A stretch of DNA of 64,000 bases from Trichomonas vaginalis G3 (GCF_026262505.1 NC_067205.1:4650001-4714000); one strand, 5' to 3'. Positions 43,190 to 53,948 are shown, counted from the first letter of the stretch. Numbers and translations are program-made. The notes: generated from the letters alone by a model not told the origin.

Positions 43190-44072
43190 TTAATATGCAA
43201 TTAAAATCATCTCAATAATGAGTCCATCCTTTCCATCTTTAGGTAGCACAACATCTTTCATTGAAGAAGGTTCGACAAGTCTTATGTTAAACTTTACTGA
43301 CAAAGTTTGTTATACTATAATGCTTCGGTGGCGAATACATGTAGTTTGAAAGACATAATATAGATTCTTCAGCAAATTCACTTATACTGGATTTTATAAC
43401 AATGTTTTCACGAGACCAAATGCCACCAATTGAAAAACTTGTAAGCAATCCTGCTGAACCTTCAACTGTAAACGTCGATGGTAACATTCCACGAAGGTCA
43501 TCTATTGACATCTTTGAGTCACTGAATTTAAATATTTTCTTAAAGCAATCGTCATTATCTAACCATGCAATAGCTTTGAAGTTTTCATTCGAATATACAT
43601 CTGCTTCATTAAATGTAAAACCTGACTTCTTTGCAGAGACGATTTTAAAATCTATTGCATTTGTTTCAAAATTATATGCTATGGTAACTTCTGAAGGTAA
43701 TGGGTGTCCTTCTGCTATAAGTTGTTCTTTCAATACCGTTTGAAGCTTTGTGTTAAAAACTTTCATGTCATCTCCTGTATCTAAGTTCACATACACAGCA
43801 ACAGGGAAACTATCTTGCTTCTTTGTTTCATCATTATATCTCAAAACATTAAAGTTCTTCAATAATATTGTTCTTCCTGCTGGAATACTTCTAACTTGTC
43901 TTATTTCAATAGCTTTCTCACCTCCTACATACTCTACCCAGTGTCTTGGATATTCATAAGTATACTGACTTTCTTGAATTTTGGTTGGTTTCATCATAAC
44001 GTGTTCATAGTATATCTTTATACTCTTGTCAGTTAGACTCGGTGCTATGTTCTGAATATTTCTGACTTGCAT
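43190..44072 (-). pseudogene. Beta-rich virion-type protein, broken
   Basis: About 290 residues starting MQVRNIQNIAPSLTDKSIKI. Strand-rich blocks such as RHWVEYVGGEKAIEIRQVRS, RTILLKNFNVLRYND and FTVEGSAGLLTSFSIGGIW suggest a structural virion protein. The start at 44072 was preferred to the earlier in-frame ATG because only 16 bases then separate it from the divergent ATPase gene and a T/A box precedes it. About one break. Family not recognised. Confidence 0.5.
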
Positions 44073-44088
44073 TTTTAATGGAGATAAA

Positions 44089-44973
44089 ATGAAGCATTTA
44101 ATACATGACGTAGATGAAGACATGAATGAAACTACAGACAAACTTAACTCTTCTCTTATTCTTCCTTTCAGCAAAGATTATGAATTCTGTTCAAATGGTG
44201 TGTATTTCTATTGTGGAAAGATGGGGTCAGGAAAGACATTTAACCTCATTCGTCATATACTCATAACAGAGCGTTTAGGTCAAGATTCATATTATGACCA
44301 AATCATTATATCAGCAACTTCAGACTCTATGGATTCAACAGCGAAAACATTCATGAGTAAAGTTCAAGCATCTGTCGTTAAAGTTCCAGATAGCGAACTC
44401 ATTGAATTTCTTCAACGTTACATTCGACGTAAGAGAAAATATTATACCATCGTAGAGTTCATACAGTCAGGAATGCAAAAGACTTCAGAAGAGATGGAAA
44501 GAATTATTGACAAACACACTTACGTCAGTACTCAGAGAGTTTACGATATGAAACGACTGACAAACTACATTCTATCAAAACTTTCAAAATACCCCTTCAA
44601 AAAGTATCCTTCAAACACTCTGCTCGTTTGTGACGACTTCGCCGGAAAAGGTTTAGTGTCAAAACCAGACTCACCATTAGCTAACATCATTACTAAAGTC
44701 AGACATTACCATTTAACTGTAGCAATACTTATGCAAACATGGCGTTTCCTTGCTTTAAACATAAAACGTCTCATAACTGACTTCGTTATCTTTCAAGGTT
44801 TCTCACGCTATGACATTGAACTCATTTGGAAACAGTCAGGATAACATTACCTTTGAAGAAATTGGGAAGCATATAAGTCTCTCATCTCTCCTCGTTCATA
44901 CCTTGAGATTCATATCATGACTAATACCATTAAAGTCAAAAATATTCCATGGGAACGACCAACATTGTTTTAA
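44089..44973 (+). pseudogene. FtsK/HerA-type packaging ATPase (P2), broken
   Basis: A32-like genome-packaging ATPase of Polintons and large DNA viruses, expected to pump DNA into the capsid. Walker A is YCGKMGSGKTFNLIRHI, Walker B is TLLVCDDFAG, and the arginine/sensor part is KVRHYHLTVAILMQTWRFL followed by KRLITDFVIFQGFSRYD. The usual length is about 250-300 residues, which the region matches. About one break near its C-terminal part. It diverges from 43190-44072 across a 16-bp gap. P1 has no copy in this window. Confidence 0.88.
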
Positions 44974-45035
44974 ATCTTATGCTTTAATTGACTGATGGTA
45001 AACAAATTCCATGCATCTCTGTCACCATTTTCTGT

Positions 45036-45372
45036 TTATTTTTTGCTGTCATTCAATATCATCCACTTCCCCATCGTTAACTTTTGAGGATATGGGTTAG
45101 AATAGCTGTTCTTAAATGAAGGCTTTTCACCTTTGAGTGCATAAACTCTATAACTTTCTGCATACTTTATGTTTGTAACCTCCTGAGCCATCATTGACAT
45201 AAATTTTTATAGGTTTCCACCCTTTGTTCATGTTTCTGCTTCTTCCCTTAGCTCTTTTGTTCAGAAGTTCTACATCTTTATACACGGCACCTGTCTCAGT
45301 GAATTCAACAATATTTTCATTCGTTAGCTTTACATTCAAACCCTTGTCGAGTATATTGTTCATTTCATACAT
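45036..45372 (-). pseudogene. Small basic Polinton protein, broken
   Basis: Starts MYEMNNILDKGLNVKLTNEN; contains RAKGRSRNMNKGWKPIKIYV and GSGGYKHKV, with net positive charge. I do not recognise the family. It diverges from 45398-46012 with a 25-bp gap containing the T-rich box. About one break. Confidence 0.45.
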
Positions 45373-45397
45373 ATAAAAGGTTTTTATTCTATATGAA

Positions 45398-46012
45398 ATG
45401 AGAAGCAAATCCATCTTAGCTGGTGCCGTTAATGTTCCAATTGAACCAACATCAAATGTTGACTCACGAACGACAAACAATATTGTCATAAAGAACTATA
45501 GTTCAGAGTGTTTGAAAGAAAAAGAACCAGAGCTGAAATCAGTGAATTTAAACACAGCTTCAAACGCTAACGCTACATCAGATGTTAAGTTAGAGTATCC
45601 ACCACTGGACCAAGTTCTTTCAAGAGAAGTCAACGACAATCCTTACACAAATGTTCAAACAAATCCTTCAGATAACGTAGACCATTACCTTCTTCAGTTA
45701 TATCAAACAATTTTACTCAAAGACGATAAGAAGCTTTTGACAAATCTTATAAGTAAGAACCAAATAATTCTAACAAAGGAGGACCTTGAAAATATTATAT
45801 CACAAATAACAGGAAAGCAATGTGTCATTGACTATCTCGACCCTGAAATCGAATGCTGTGGTCAAACTCCAATATTCATGAAAATAGGTAACATCCGCAT
45901 CATTGAAACACCAGGTACTCCAGGAGTTGAGTTTAAGTATAAATATTCGAACGAGTATACAAAACTATCTACTTACTATAAGCTTTGTTTGAAATATGTT
46001 TTAGTAAATTAA
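45398..46012 (+). CDS. Polinton protein of unknown function
   Basis: An intact 204-residue frame, MRSKSILAGAVNVPIEPTSN onward. The first ~90 residues are Asn/Ser/Pro-rich and likely disordered. The rest is ordered, with helices (VDHYLLQLYQTILLKDDKKL, LTKEDLENIISQITGKQC) and strands (IFMKIGNIRIIETPG). A pair of cysteines (ECCGQ) lies at ~160. It could be a virion assembly or scaffolding protein, but this is guesswork from place only; the Polinton protease was considered and its motifs are not seen. It converges with 46009-46278 and overlaps it by a few bases. Confidence 0.65.
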   Translation: MRSKSILAGAVNVPIEPTSNVDSRTTNNIVIKNYSSECLKEKEPELKSVNLNTASNANATSDVKLEYPPLDQVLSREVNDNPYTNVQTNPSDNVDHYLLQLYQTILLKDDKKLLTNLISKNQIILTKEDLENIISQITGKQCVIDYLDPEIECCGQTPIFMKIGNIRIIETPGTPGVEFKYKYSNEYTKLSTYYKLCLKYVLVN

Positions 46013-46278
46013 AGCAATTTGTAATATCTGTCCAAAACTTCTTCAACACTATTGAACTCATCTTCATAATGCAAACCTAATCTTATTGACTTGGTGCAAT
46101 TTTCACTAACACAATATAGCGCTTTGCGCTCGGCGCCTTTGACGCCTTTTTCTGTTCTCTTGACTGACATAACTAACTCATTTGTTTCATCAAACAGCAA
46201 CAACCAAAGTTCATGACCTAATACATAACATTCATACTTTATATTTTTAGCTCTGAGTTCTCTTGTAAGCCGTTGCAT
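46009..46278 (-). CDS. Small Polinton protein of unknown function
   Basis: An 89-residue frame, MQRLTRELRAKNIKYECYVL onward, with GHELWLLLFDETNELVMSVK and a helical end FNSVEEVLDRYYKLL. A GC-rich double hairpin (46118-46146) encodes the middle residues GVKGAERKA. Its start overlaps the end of 46239-47015, so the two are probably co-transcribed. Family not recognised. Confidence 0.55.
   Translation of the reverse strand: MQRLTRELRAKNIKYECYVLGHELWLLLFDETNELVMSVKRTEKGVKGAERKALYCVSENCTKSIRLGLHYEDEFNSVEEVLDRYYKLL
46118..46146 (-). repeat. GC-rich double micro-hairpin
   Basis: AGCGC-TTT-GCGCT (46118-46130) and a looser GGCG-loop-CGCC (46132-46146), inside gene 46009-46278. Confidence 0.7.
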
Positions 46279-47015
46279 TTAATATTTTCTAAAAAGTCAA
46301 CTTCAACAGTCATTCGCACTGGTGCCTTCAGTACTACGGGCTCGCCTTGAAAGTCAACTAGTCTGAATTGCATGTCTTTCAAATTATGAGGACTAATGTG
46401 AACCCATTTACCTAAATGAGTTACTATGACAGGAACGTTTGGAATGAACATTGAATTTACTTCATAACAGAAAGACTTATATTCTACTGAACCTTTACTA
46501 TTAACTCCTGAAATACCTGTGACATTAGCTATTTTAGACTCAATGTACAAACAATTGCCATAACATACGTATGGAACGGATTTCATCTCAATCGTTTTGT
46601 CAACACTTTTCAAAGGAAATGTCATATGGTATGCTCCCAGAAGCAATTGAACTCTATGACTCATTCGTGTTATCTTAAACTCCTTCGCATAACTGAACTT
46701 CAAAACTCCTGCAATAAGTTTAACATTCATTAAGTTTTCTTCGTTATCCTTGTTTATTGTAGTATTTATGAGAGCATTTAACACTCCAGCTAATGTTTCC
46801 ATCTTATATTCTACATTATTGTGAAATCTTATTTCATGCTTCTTTCCATCTATTTCAAGCTCCATGAAATCTGTTTCGTCAGCTATAACGAATGAAGCAA
46901 TAGTATTAAAGTCAACCATTCTGAAAGCAAGCGCTTCATTCTGAAGACCTAAGTTTGTTTGTAGCTTTACTGTCCCGTATTCGTTTGGGTCTGTACTTTG
47001 CAAATAGAACAACAT
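46239..47015 (-). CDS. Candidate minor capsid (penton-like) protein
   Basis: An intact 258-residue, strand-rich protein, MLFYLQSTDPNEYGTVKLQT onward. Blocks DFMELEIDGKKHEIRFHNN, LLLGAYHMTFPLK and the C-terminal MQFRLVDFQGEPVVLKAPVR plus MTVEVDF recall the closing strands of Polinton and adenovirus-like single-jelly-roll penton proteins. Length fits that role. The assignment rests on pattern and place, not on a diagnostic motif. It diverges from the fibre gene across 17 bp, an arrangement that would let capsid vertex and fibre be expressed together. Confidence 0.5.
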   Translation of the reverse strand: MLFYLQSTDPNEYGTVKLQTNLGLQNEALAFRMVDFNTIASFVIADETDFMELEIDGKKHEIRFHNNVEYKMETLAGVLNALINTTINKDNEENLMNVKLIAGVLKFSYAKEFKITRMSHRVQLLLGAYHMTFPLKSVDKTIEMKSVPYVCYGNCLYIESKIANVTGISGVNSKGSVEYKSFCYEVNSMFIPNVPVIVTHLGKWVHISPHNLKDMQFRLVDFQGEPVVLKAPVRMTVEVDFLENIKCNGLQENSELKI

Positions 47016-47032
47016 TTTATTCTCATTAAAAT

Positions 47033-49971
47033 ATGACTATTGCTGCATATGCGTATGAAACAAATGAAGCAAGAAGAGCACATGAACTAGTAAACGAAAA
47101 CTCAACTTTAACCATTGAAGGCAATGATTTAGTCATTGACGATGGAAAAACTAAAAAAGTCATTGATTTCGATACTTTTAACACTTATGACCCATTCATT
47201 ACAACAAGCAAGGTTCCCATCATAAATGATGGAACGGTGCAATATATAAATTCAACAGTAGATGCCTCATTAGTGAAAGTACTGAATGTTCTCATTGAAT
47301 TGTTAAAGAGCTTTCGATTTGACGACAACATTAAATGCCTAAAGAATTTAGTCATGAATGAGAAACAAATTCTCGGCGTTGCTGGTAGCAGTAATGATGT
47401 ACACCTTATGACATTAGAATATTATAACGAATACAAGGAATACAAGGACCACAAGGAATACAAGGAATACAAGGACCTCAAGGCGAAAACGGTTTGGATG
47501 GTGAAGATGGAAAGGATGGAAAAACTGCTAAATCATGGATATGGAACCTTATAAATACTGGTTTAACAGCTGCTTCATATGGAGTTCTTCAATACCAAAT
47601 CGGAAAGATATGGGCAGTACTTGGTGAAGAAGTTTTAGATGACGTTAAAAATGCTTTGAACTTCATTTCAAATGGTTCGGATACTATTAAAACTTTATCT
47701 GGTTGGATGCAAGAAACAAGGAGTCAAATAGATACTGTAAGACGTATAGCAAACAATGCACGTACGGGATTGGATACTTTACGAGAAGCACAAAATACAC
47801 TAAAGGAAGCAAATGATATTCTTGCCTCAGTATCAGACATGCATGAAGATTGGCTTAAAGGTATTGACAAATCTTTAAAAAATCACAGTCAGTCTATTGC
47901 TGACTACAAGAAAAGTATAGATTTTTTACATAGTGCTATGGACGTACATGATGGAAGCATAAGGAACTTACTTAATGCTAACAATAACTTACCAGGAACT
48001 ATTAAAGTATTTATAAAGTCCTTTGTAAAACTTGGTGCTCTAACATTTAGGTCTTTGAGAGCAAGAGCATTGAAGTCAAGAGATGCAGAAACTCCAACAG
48101 AACCTACAGAAGGAACTGAAACAACAGAAACTCCAGAAGAACCACCAAAACCAACAGCTAATGAAATATTGTTCGAATATTTTCCAAGGTACTCTGTTCT
48201 CATTGCATACATTCAAGAAATACTTAAGAAAGCAGACTTGACTTTAGGAGATGATGAAAGTTCTGTATATCTTTCGTTCCAGTTTCAAATAGCAGAACTT
48301 TTGAGACAGATATGCTTAATGTATGACAACATCTCTGATTTCACAAGATATGATGACGACCATGACCCCGAACACGGTGAAGAAGAAGTTTTACAAACAT
48401 CCATTAAGACAGGAAAGGTTTTAACACAAAGTCTCATTATTGACACCAAAGATGGCGAAGTGGACGTTCTTCAAGAGCTGAAGAAAAATACTTCTTCGGG
48501 AGGTGGTGGTAGGCATGAACTTGAAATAAATGAGATAGAAGAGAAATTAGCCGAAAAAGCAGATAAAGAACATAAACACAATATCTCCGATATAAATGAA
48601 CTTCAAGCTACATTAAATAGTAAAGCGGACAAGAACCATGTTCATTATATAAGTTCAGACGAACAGATTATAACGGACTATCATGGATATTTAACACAGG
48701 ATGAAGAAGTGAAGACGAAAAATGTTAATGAAAGAAGATATAAATTCATTCGTGCTAAAGGTTATGACATACACTGTACTGTACAGTATGACACAGGTAT
48801 AGCACCACAAACATTTGGTTATAACGCTGAAATTTATGCTTCATACTTCTTTGTTAACGGTGTATTAGTTGAACCAAGATTTATGTTAAGAGTTAAGGCA
48901 AAAATAACTTTTGAAGATGCTATTAAAAGTAAAGCTGACAAAAATGAACTTGACGCAACGAACAAAGTTTTGAAATCTCATAAACACAATATCTCCGATA
49001 TAAATGAACTTCAAACTTCTTTAGACAGTAAAGCAGACAAAAACCATACACATGAATCCTTCACTACTGTTAGAGCTGATGACATAATATTGAACTATAC
49101 TTTAGGTTCAAGCGCACCTTTAGAGAATCCAAGCACTAGCGTAAAAGACACGCTTAACAGTTTAGATAACAGTTGCAGGAACATTGAAGGTCATGCCAGA
49201 AACTTTGAAGCACATGAACTACCAGCAATGTTAGATAAGAAAGCTGACAAAACTTATGTGGATGCAGAACTAACAAAGAAATTTTCGAAACCAGATACAA
49301 TGACATTTACAACAGAAATTATAAATGGCGAACCAGCAACTCCATTTGAATTTGTTAGAGGTCTTCAACCAGATACTTTTGAATTTTTCTTGGATAATTC
49401 TATTGAACTAACATTACATTATAAAAGTGGAACAAATGCAACATTTCATCCGGGAGATACATTCCAAATGGTATTTAATGACATAAGTTCTTTAGAATAT
49501 GTTTATAGAGTTATGAGTATATATGATTTAATATATCCTATAGGAGCTGTTTATACGTCTATGAATCCAATAAATCCAAACACTTTATTTGGTGGTAGAT
49601 GGTATGAAATAGTTGACAGTTTTCCATTCTACACTAATACGCAGTCAATGAAGATGGGAGGTTCAAAGAAAATAGGTATTGAAAACCTTCCTTCACATAT
49701 GCATAGGTTCAGTGGAAGAACATCTGTGGAAGGAAACCATTCACATTCAATAACAAAAAGAGGTTATATAAATCTTGCAGCGGGTTCGAATAGACAGGGA
49801 ATGAACAGATATGATATCTCAGATGACCCCAAAGATGTTAGCACAGGTATTTTCTGTGGAACTGCAGGAAATCATACACATGTTGTAGCTGGTATTACAG
49901 ACCCAGCAGGTAATGGAAAAGATTATATGCCTCCTTATATAACAATGCACGCTTGGATACGAGTTGGTTAA
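47033..49971 (+). pseudogene. Large virion fibre (P2), broken
   Basis: About 980 codons in total. The N-terminal part would attach to the virion. Collagen-like Gly-X-Y coding occurs near 47430-47530. A long helical shaft has TLREAQNTLKEANDILASVS, and a linker of Thr, Glu and Pro repeats lies near 48085-48160. The distal half has SKADKNHTH-type repeats and a phage-collar-like tip: YPIGAVYTSMNPINPNTLFG, GGSKKIGIENLPSHMHRF and PPYITMHAWIRVG. The design resembles phage tail fibres and would bind a host surface. About one break. The P1 gene 7849-9384 matches its distal part. Confidence 0.8.
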
Positions 49972-49990
49972 ACTCTTTATTTTTACTTAA

Positions 49991-51076
49991 ATGAGCTTGA
50001 AAGAAGTATTCGAACAACATCCATGGAGGTCTTTTAAGAAATTCAATGAAGCTGCAAAGAGTTCGGGATTTACTAACAGAGCTGAAGTGAAAAGGTTCTT
50101 TAACAAAAATGTTGTACATCAAACAAAAATAAATCCTTACGACTACTTTTTACCAATTTACTCCAACACTCCTGACGCATACCAATTTGACACTCTCATT
50201 CAAAGCAGAAAAGGAGGACATAAACCATTCCTCATCTTCATAAATGTTAACACTCGTAAAGCATATGCATATCCAATGAGGAACAAAGGAACTCGTGAAG
50301 TGTTAAGAGTTTTACAAAAGTTTGTAGCAGAACATAACCCAAGTACTTTAACATCAGACCAAGACAGTGCATACCTCAGCAACGAAATCACAGAATTTCT
50401 CATTAAGCATAACATAACTCACTACACTACTGAAGACCATAACCATAACATACTCGGTATCATTAACCGCTTCATAAGAACGCTCAGAGATTTAAACCAA
50501 GAGCGAGATTTTACCGAAGAAACAATGAAACATTTTCTCGAAGTATATAATTCCTCAACACATTCTACAACAGGACATACACCAAATTCAATGACACAAC
50601 AACAAGAAGAAAAGTATATACAAAAGAAACGAAGCCAAACACAAAATATCAGAAATTCAAAACAATTTACACTCATTCCTGGTACAAAAGTTCGTGTAGT
50701 TCTTGACGACAAACCGTTGACAAAGAAACGTTTAAGGTTAAGTCGAAATTATTATATCGTAGACTCTACGCAAGGTAATGGATATCTTATAAAAGCTGCC
50801 GACGACTCTATTGCGTTTTATCCTCGTCATAAATTAGTCGAAAGTAGTAATGGCAAACTTGCTGAAACCATTGACGAAGCAAAGCGAGGAGTGGTTATTG
50901 AAATACTTGACTATAACATAAACGATGACACTTATAAAGTAAGATATGAAGGAGGCGTTGAAGATGTTATACCATCTAAGAACTTGAGAGAGTCAAAGCC
51001 AACACATCTGGGTCCATTAGAGCGGGAGTACTGGAAAGACAAAAATATGCCAGAAAGAATAAGAAAATTATTCTAA
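49991..51076 (+). CDS. Polinton integrase (P2)
   Basis: A whole-looking 361-residue rve-type integrase that would insert the element and create the target duplication. Residues ~1-60 form a helical N-terminal domain. The RNase H-fold core spans ~65-200, with YQFDTLIQS, FINVNTRKAYAY, SDQDSAYLSNE and HNHNILGIINRFIRTLRD. The C-terminal part (~230-361) has GTKVRVVLDD, YYIVDSTQGNGYLIKAAD and a VRYEGGVEDVIPSKNLRES module of SH3/chromo type. It starts 20 bp after the fibre gene, behind TTTATTTTTACTTAA. Homologue: 9410-10486. Confidence 0.92.
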   Translation: MSLKEVFEQHPWRSFKKFNEAAKSSGFTNRAEVKRFFNKNVVHQTKINPYDYFLPIYSNTPDAYQFDTLIQSRKGGHKPFLIFINVNTRKAYAYPMRNKGTREVLRVLQKFVAEHNPSTLTSDQDSAYLSNEITEFLIKHNITHYTTEDHNHNILGIINRFIRTLRDLNQERDFTEETMKHFLEVYNSSTHSTTGHTPNSMTQQQEEKYIQKKRSQTQNIRNSKQFTLIPGTKVRVVLDDKPLTKKRLRLSRNYYIVDSTQGNGYLIKAADDSIAFYPRHKLVESSNGKLAETIDEAKRGVVIEILDYNINDDTYKVRYEGGVEDVIPSKNLRESKPTHLGPLEREYWKDKNMPERIRKLF

Positions 51077-51164
51077 ACTTTTTCGTTGGATGTAAATCAG
51101 ACATGAATGAGAACAATCATGAAATTATTAATGGTACCATTTATTTTAACATAAAGACGCAAAC

Positions 51165-51216
51165 GGACTCTTTGAGTCCTGAAGGTCTTTCAGACCGAAG
51201 CGGCGGGGCATAGCCC
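51165..51216 (+). repeat. Cluster of three GC-rich micro-hairpins
   Basis: GGACTC-TTT-GAGTCC (51165-51179), GGTCT-TTC-AGACC (51184-51196) and GGGC-ATA-GCCC (51206-51216) in the space between integrase and primase. Same style as the in-gene double hairpins. Confidence 0.78.
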
Positions 51217-51242
51217 ATGAACAAAAATAATGAATTTTTTCA

Positions 51243-51423
51243 GTGTCACCATGTCACCATGTCACCAGGTTAATTAACTTCTTTAAAAAATGATGACAAC
51301 ATGACATTTTGATAACATTTACGAAAATTATTTTTGAAGAACTGAAGGTGTCACCATGTCACCATGTCACCAGGTTAATTAACTTCTTTAAAAAATGATG
51401 ACAACATGACATTTTGACAACAG
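51243..51423 (+). repeat. Doubled iteron repeat, left of primase (P2)
   Basis: Two direct copies (51243-51317 and 51348-51423) of the repeat seen at 10621-10696: three ATGTCACC units, GGTTAATTAACTTC, then TGACAACATGACATTTTGA. The inverted partner is 53846-53920. The extra copy makes the left end of the cassette twofold in P2 only. Confidence 0.85.
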
Positions 51424-51498
51424 CAACAAAGGAAATTTGATGCAGTACAAAAATAAAGTTAGTTTTAAAATTATTTTTATTTTTTTATTCCTATATAA

Positions 51499-53808
51499 AT
51501 GACAGCAACGAACAACAACAACTATATCGTTTCTGATGAAAAAGTTATTGATTCATTAGCTGAGGAATTAGTTGTGGCAGAAACTAAAACCCTCAACGAA
51601 AGAATTGGTGAAAATAAGATTGATTTACATAACTACCTCAAACATGATGGAGGAAGAGGAAGGAAAACTGGTATGGCTTTATTAGTAAATAAAATTCAAA
51701 ATTTAACTATTATTGATGTTGATATCAATAAATCTTACAATGATGAACTTAAAGAAACAGTTAGAAAAGACATTTTATCAAAACTTTCGGATAAAGATGT
51801 TATCGTTAAAACCGCTTCGGGAGGTCTTCACATTTATTGCAACACTAATTTCTTCTATTCAGTTTCGAACAGAATGATTAAATGTTATTCCTGCAATGAT
51901 TATGATATTGATATAATGACTTCAATGGATGATTCAAAGCGTTCATTAGTGGTTATGGCTGATTCAAGAGTTCGCAAGAATGCAACAGAACCAATCAATA
52001 CATACTCATTCATTCGTGGAAGTTATGATTCAACATTAACTAGAACAGTGAATGATGTATTAAATGATTTGAATATTAAGGTAAGAGTTGAACAGAAGAG
52101 CGAAGAAATAAAGAGTATAATGAATGAAAACAAAGATGTAAACATCGACGATAAACTTGCCCAGAGCATAGTTGATGGTATAAGTGATTTTGAAGTACAT
52201 AATGACAGTGGAAACATGAATTTAGAAAAAGAAATAACATTGTTCACACTGTTTCAAGCAATTAATTCGTTACCTAATCATTTAATTAATGAAGCCTACG
52301 ATAACGTTTATAACTTCTGCAATTTAACTGAAAATGCTAAAAGTAATTTTGAAAAAGCACGTAGTAGATATGCACATTTAATGACTTCTCCATTTGTTTT
52401 AGTGAAGATTCTAAAACTATATCAAAAGGAATATTATGATGAATACGTTTTACCTTTATTACGTAAGCCAAAAATAACATTTGATATAAAACTTGATGAT
52501 TCATTCTTGATAACAGATATTAGACGCAAGGCTGAAAATCATCAGTATAAAAACAGTTCTGAAGTAATTGAGGATTTATCACATGTAATCCGTTTTGTAG
52601 ATTGTGGAAACAAATACTTCATTCAAAAGGACTATAATATCCACGACAAAATGAATCAAATATCATTCGTTCTTCAATCAAACATGAAAGAGTCACTCAA
52701 AATGATTAAATTATTTAAAGAAGAAGGTAAAACCATAACAGCATGGGATGTACTACTAAATCAATTATCCTCATTAACTGTTAAGGGTGTTAGCTTTAAA
52801 TCTGATTCTCCAGATGTTTTCTCAACGTTTCAGGGTTATAAATACAACATTCTTGAAAAGCCTGATTACTCAAAAATTGAGATGTTTATGGATTTCATTA
52901 AAGAAGCCATTTGTGATAATAACGATGAAGTGTATAAATATCTACTCGGCTGGATTGCATCAATGATTCAGCATCCTGGAATCAAGAATGAAACAGCAAT
53001 TATTTTGAAAGGACTTCAGGGAACAGGTAAAAACAGATTTACAGACATTATTTCTGAACTTCTCGCTGGTTATTCATGTAAAAACATTACTGAAATAAGT
53101 GAGCTAACGGGTAATTTCAATTCAGTAGTTGAGAATAAAATGTTTCTTGTACTTAATGAACTCAAGAATGTTGGTGAAGACAGACTTGCAAACTTCAACG
53201 CTTTGAAATCAATTATTACGGATAATGAGATTAGAATTAATGAAAAGAATCAACCCAGAAGAACTGCTCAGAATGTTGCCAATTTCATTTTGGTAACTAA
53301 TAACGTTTACCCTGTCAAAATTGAAGTTGGAGACAGAAGATACGTAGTTTTAAGAGTTAATGGTAAATTTAAAGGTCAATTTGATTACTTCAAGAATTTA
53401 ATGGATTCATGCACTAAGGAATTTTATGATAATTTACTGACGTATTTTATGCAATATGACCTTTCATCATTTAATGTACGAATCATTCCGATGACTGAAG
53501 CCAAACAAGATTTAATAGAATTATCAACAAATCCTTTAGATGAATGGATAAATACACATTATGATGAATTGTGTGCAGGTATGACGTGTAAAAATGCTCT
53601 ATTCTGCAAACCATCAGACATGAAAGACAAAAACTTTCAAATGAGCATTAAGGATAAATGTGATAGGAAACAGAGAAGAATAGACGGTAAACAGACGTGG
53701 TGTTATGTTTTGAAAGAAGAAATGAAAGGATTATATAAACAGGTTGAACCAAACGATAATGAGGATTCATTTACTGACGATGAAATACCTGTAAATGAGG
53801 TAGTATAA
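51499..53808 (+). CDS. PrimPol-SF3 helicase (P2)
   Basis: A whole-looking 769-residue primase-helicase. Residues ~50-190 are an archaeo-eukaryotic primase domain: TIIDVDINKSYND carries two acidic catalytic residues, VKTASGGLHIYCN the histidine motif, and YDIDIMTS a further acidic site. Residues ~480-650 are an SF3 helicase: GLQGTGKNRFTD (Walker A), KMFLVLNELKN (Walker B), FILVTNNVYPV (motif C) and GDRRYVVLRV. Polintons replicate with a protein-primed polymerase and usually lack a primase. Gene and flanks are almost the same as in P1, unlike the neighbours, and inverted iterons bracket it. It probably acts at those iterons. Confidence 0.93.
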   Translation: MTATNNNNYIVSDEKVIDSLAEELVVAETKTLNERIGENKIDLHNYLKHDGGRGRKTGMALLVNKIQNLTIIDVDINKSYNDELKETVRKDILSKLSDKDVIVKTASGGLHIYCNTNFFYSVSNRMIKCYSCNDYDIDIMTSMDDSKRSLVVMADSRVRKNATEPINTYSFIRGSYDSTLTRTVNDVLNDLNIKVRVEQKSEEIKSIMNENKDVNIDDKLAQSIVDGISDFEVHNDSGNMNLEKEITLFTLFQAINSLPNHLINEAYDNVYNFCNLTENAKSNFEKARSRYAHLMTSPFVLVKILKLYQKEYYDEYVLPLLRKPKITFDIKLDDSFLITDIRRKAENHQYKNSSEVIEDLSHVIRFVDCGNKYFIQKDYNIHDKMNQISFVLQSNMKESLKMIKLFKEEGKTITAWDVLLNQLSSLTVKGVSFKSDSPDVFSTFQGYKYNILEKPDYSKIEMFMDFIKEAICDNNDEVYKYLLGWIASMIQHPGIKNETAIILKGLQGTGKNRFTDIISELLAGYSCKNITEISELTGNFNSVVENKMFLVLNELKNVGEDRLANFNALKSIITDNEIRINEKNQPRRTAQNVANFILVTNNVYPVKIEVGDRRYVVLRVNGKFKGQFDYFKNLMDSCTKEFYDNLLTYFMQYDLSSFNVRIIPMTEAKQDLIELSTNPLDEWINTHYDELCAGMTCKNALFCKPSDMKDKNFQMSIKDKCDRKQRRIDGKQTWCYVLKEEMKGLYKQVEPNDNEDSFTDDEIPVNEVV

Positions 53809-53845
53809 AGTATGATTGGAATTTATTTTTGCATTAATCCTGCTG

Positions 53846-53920
53846 TGTTGTCAAAATGTCATGTTGTCATCATTTTTTAATGAAGTTAATTAACCTGGTG
53901 ACATGGTGACATGGTGACAC
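53846..53920 (-). repeat. Iteron repeat, right of primase (P2)
   Basis: Reverse complement of 51348-51423, with GGTGACATGGTGACATGGTGACA. Followed by TTCAGTTATTCAAAAATA, also shared with P1. Confidence 0.85.
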
Positions 53921-53948
53921 TTTCAGTTATTCAAAAATATATTTTTGT

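Noticed and set aside
45398-46012. Adenain/Ulp1-type Polinton protease
   Set aside because: Place and size were suggestive, but no His-Asp/Glu-Gln-Cys order typical of that family could be found.
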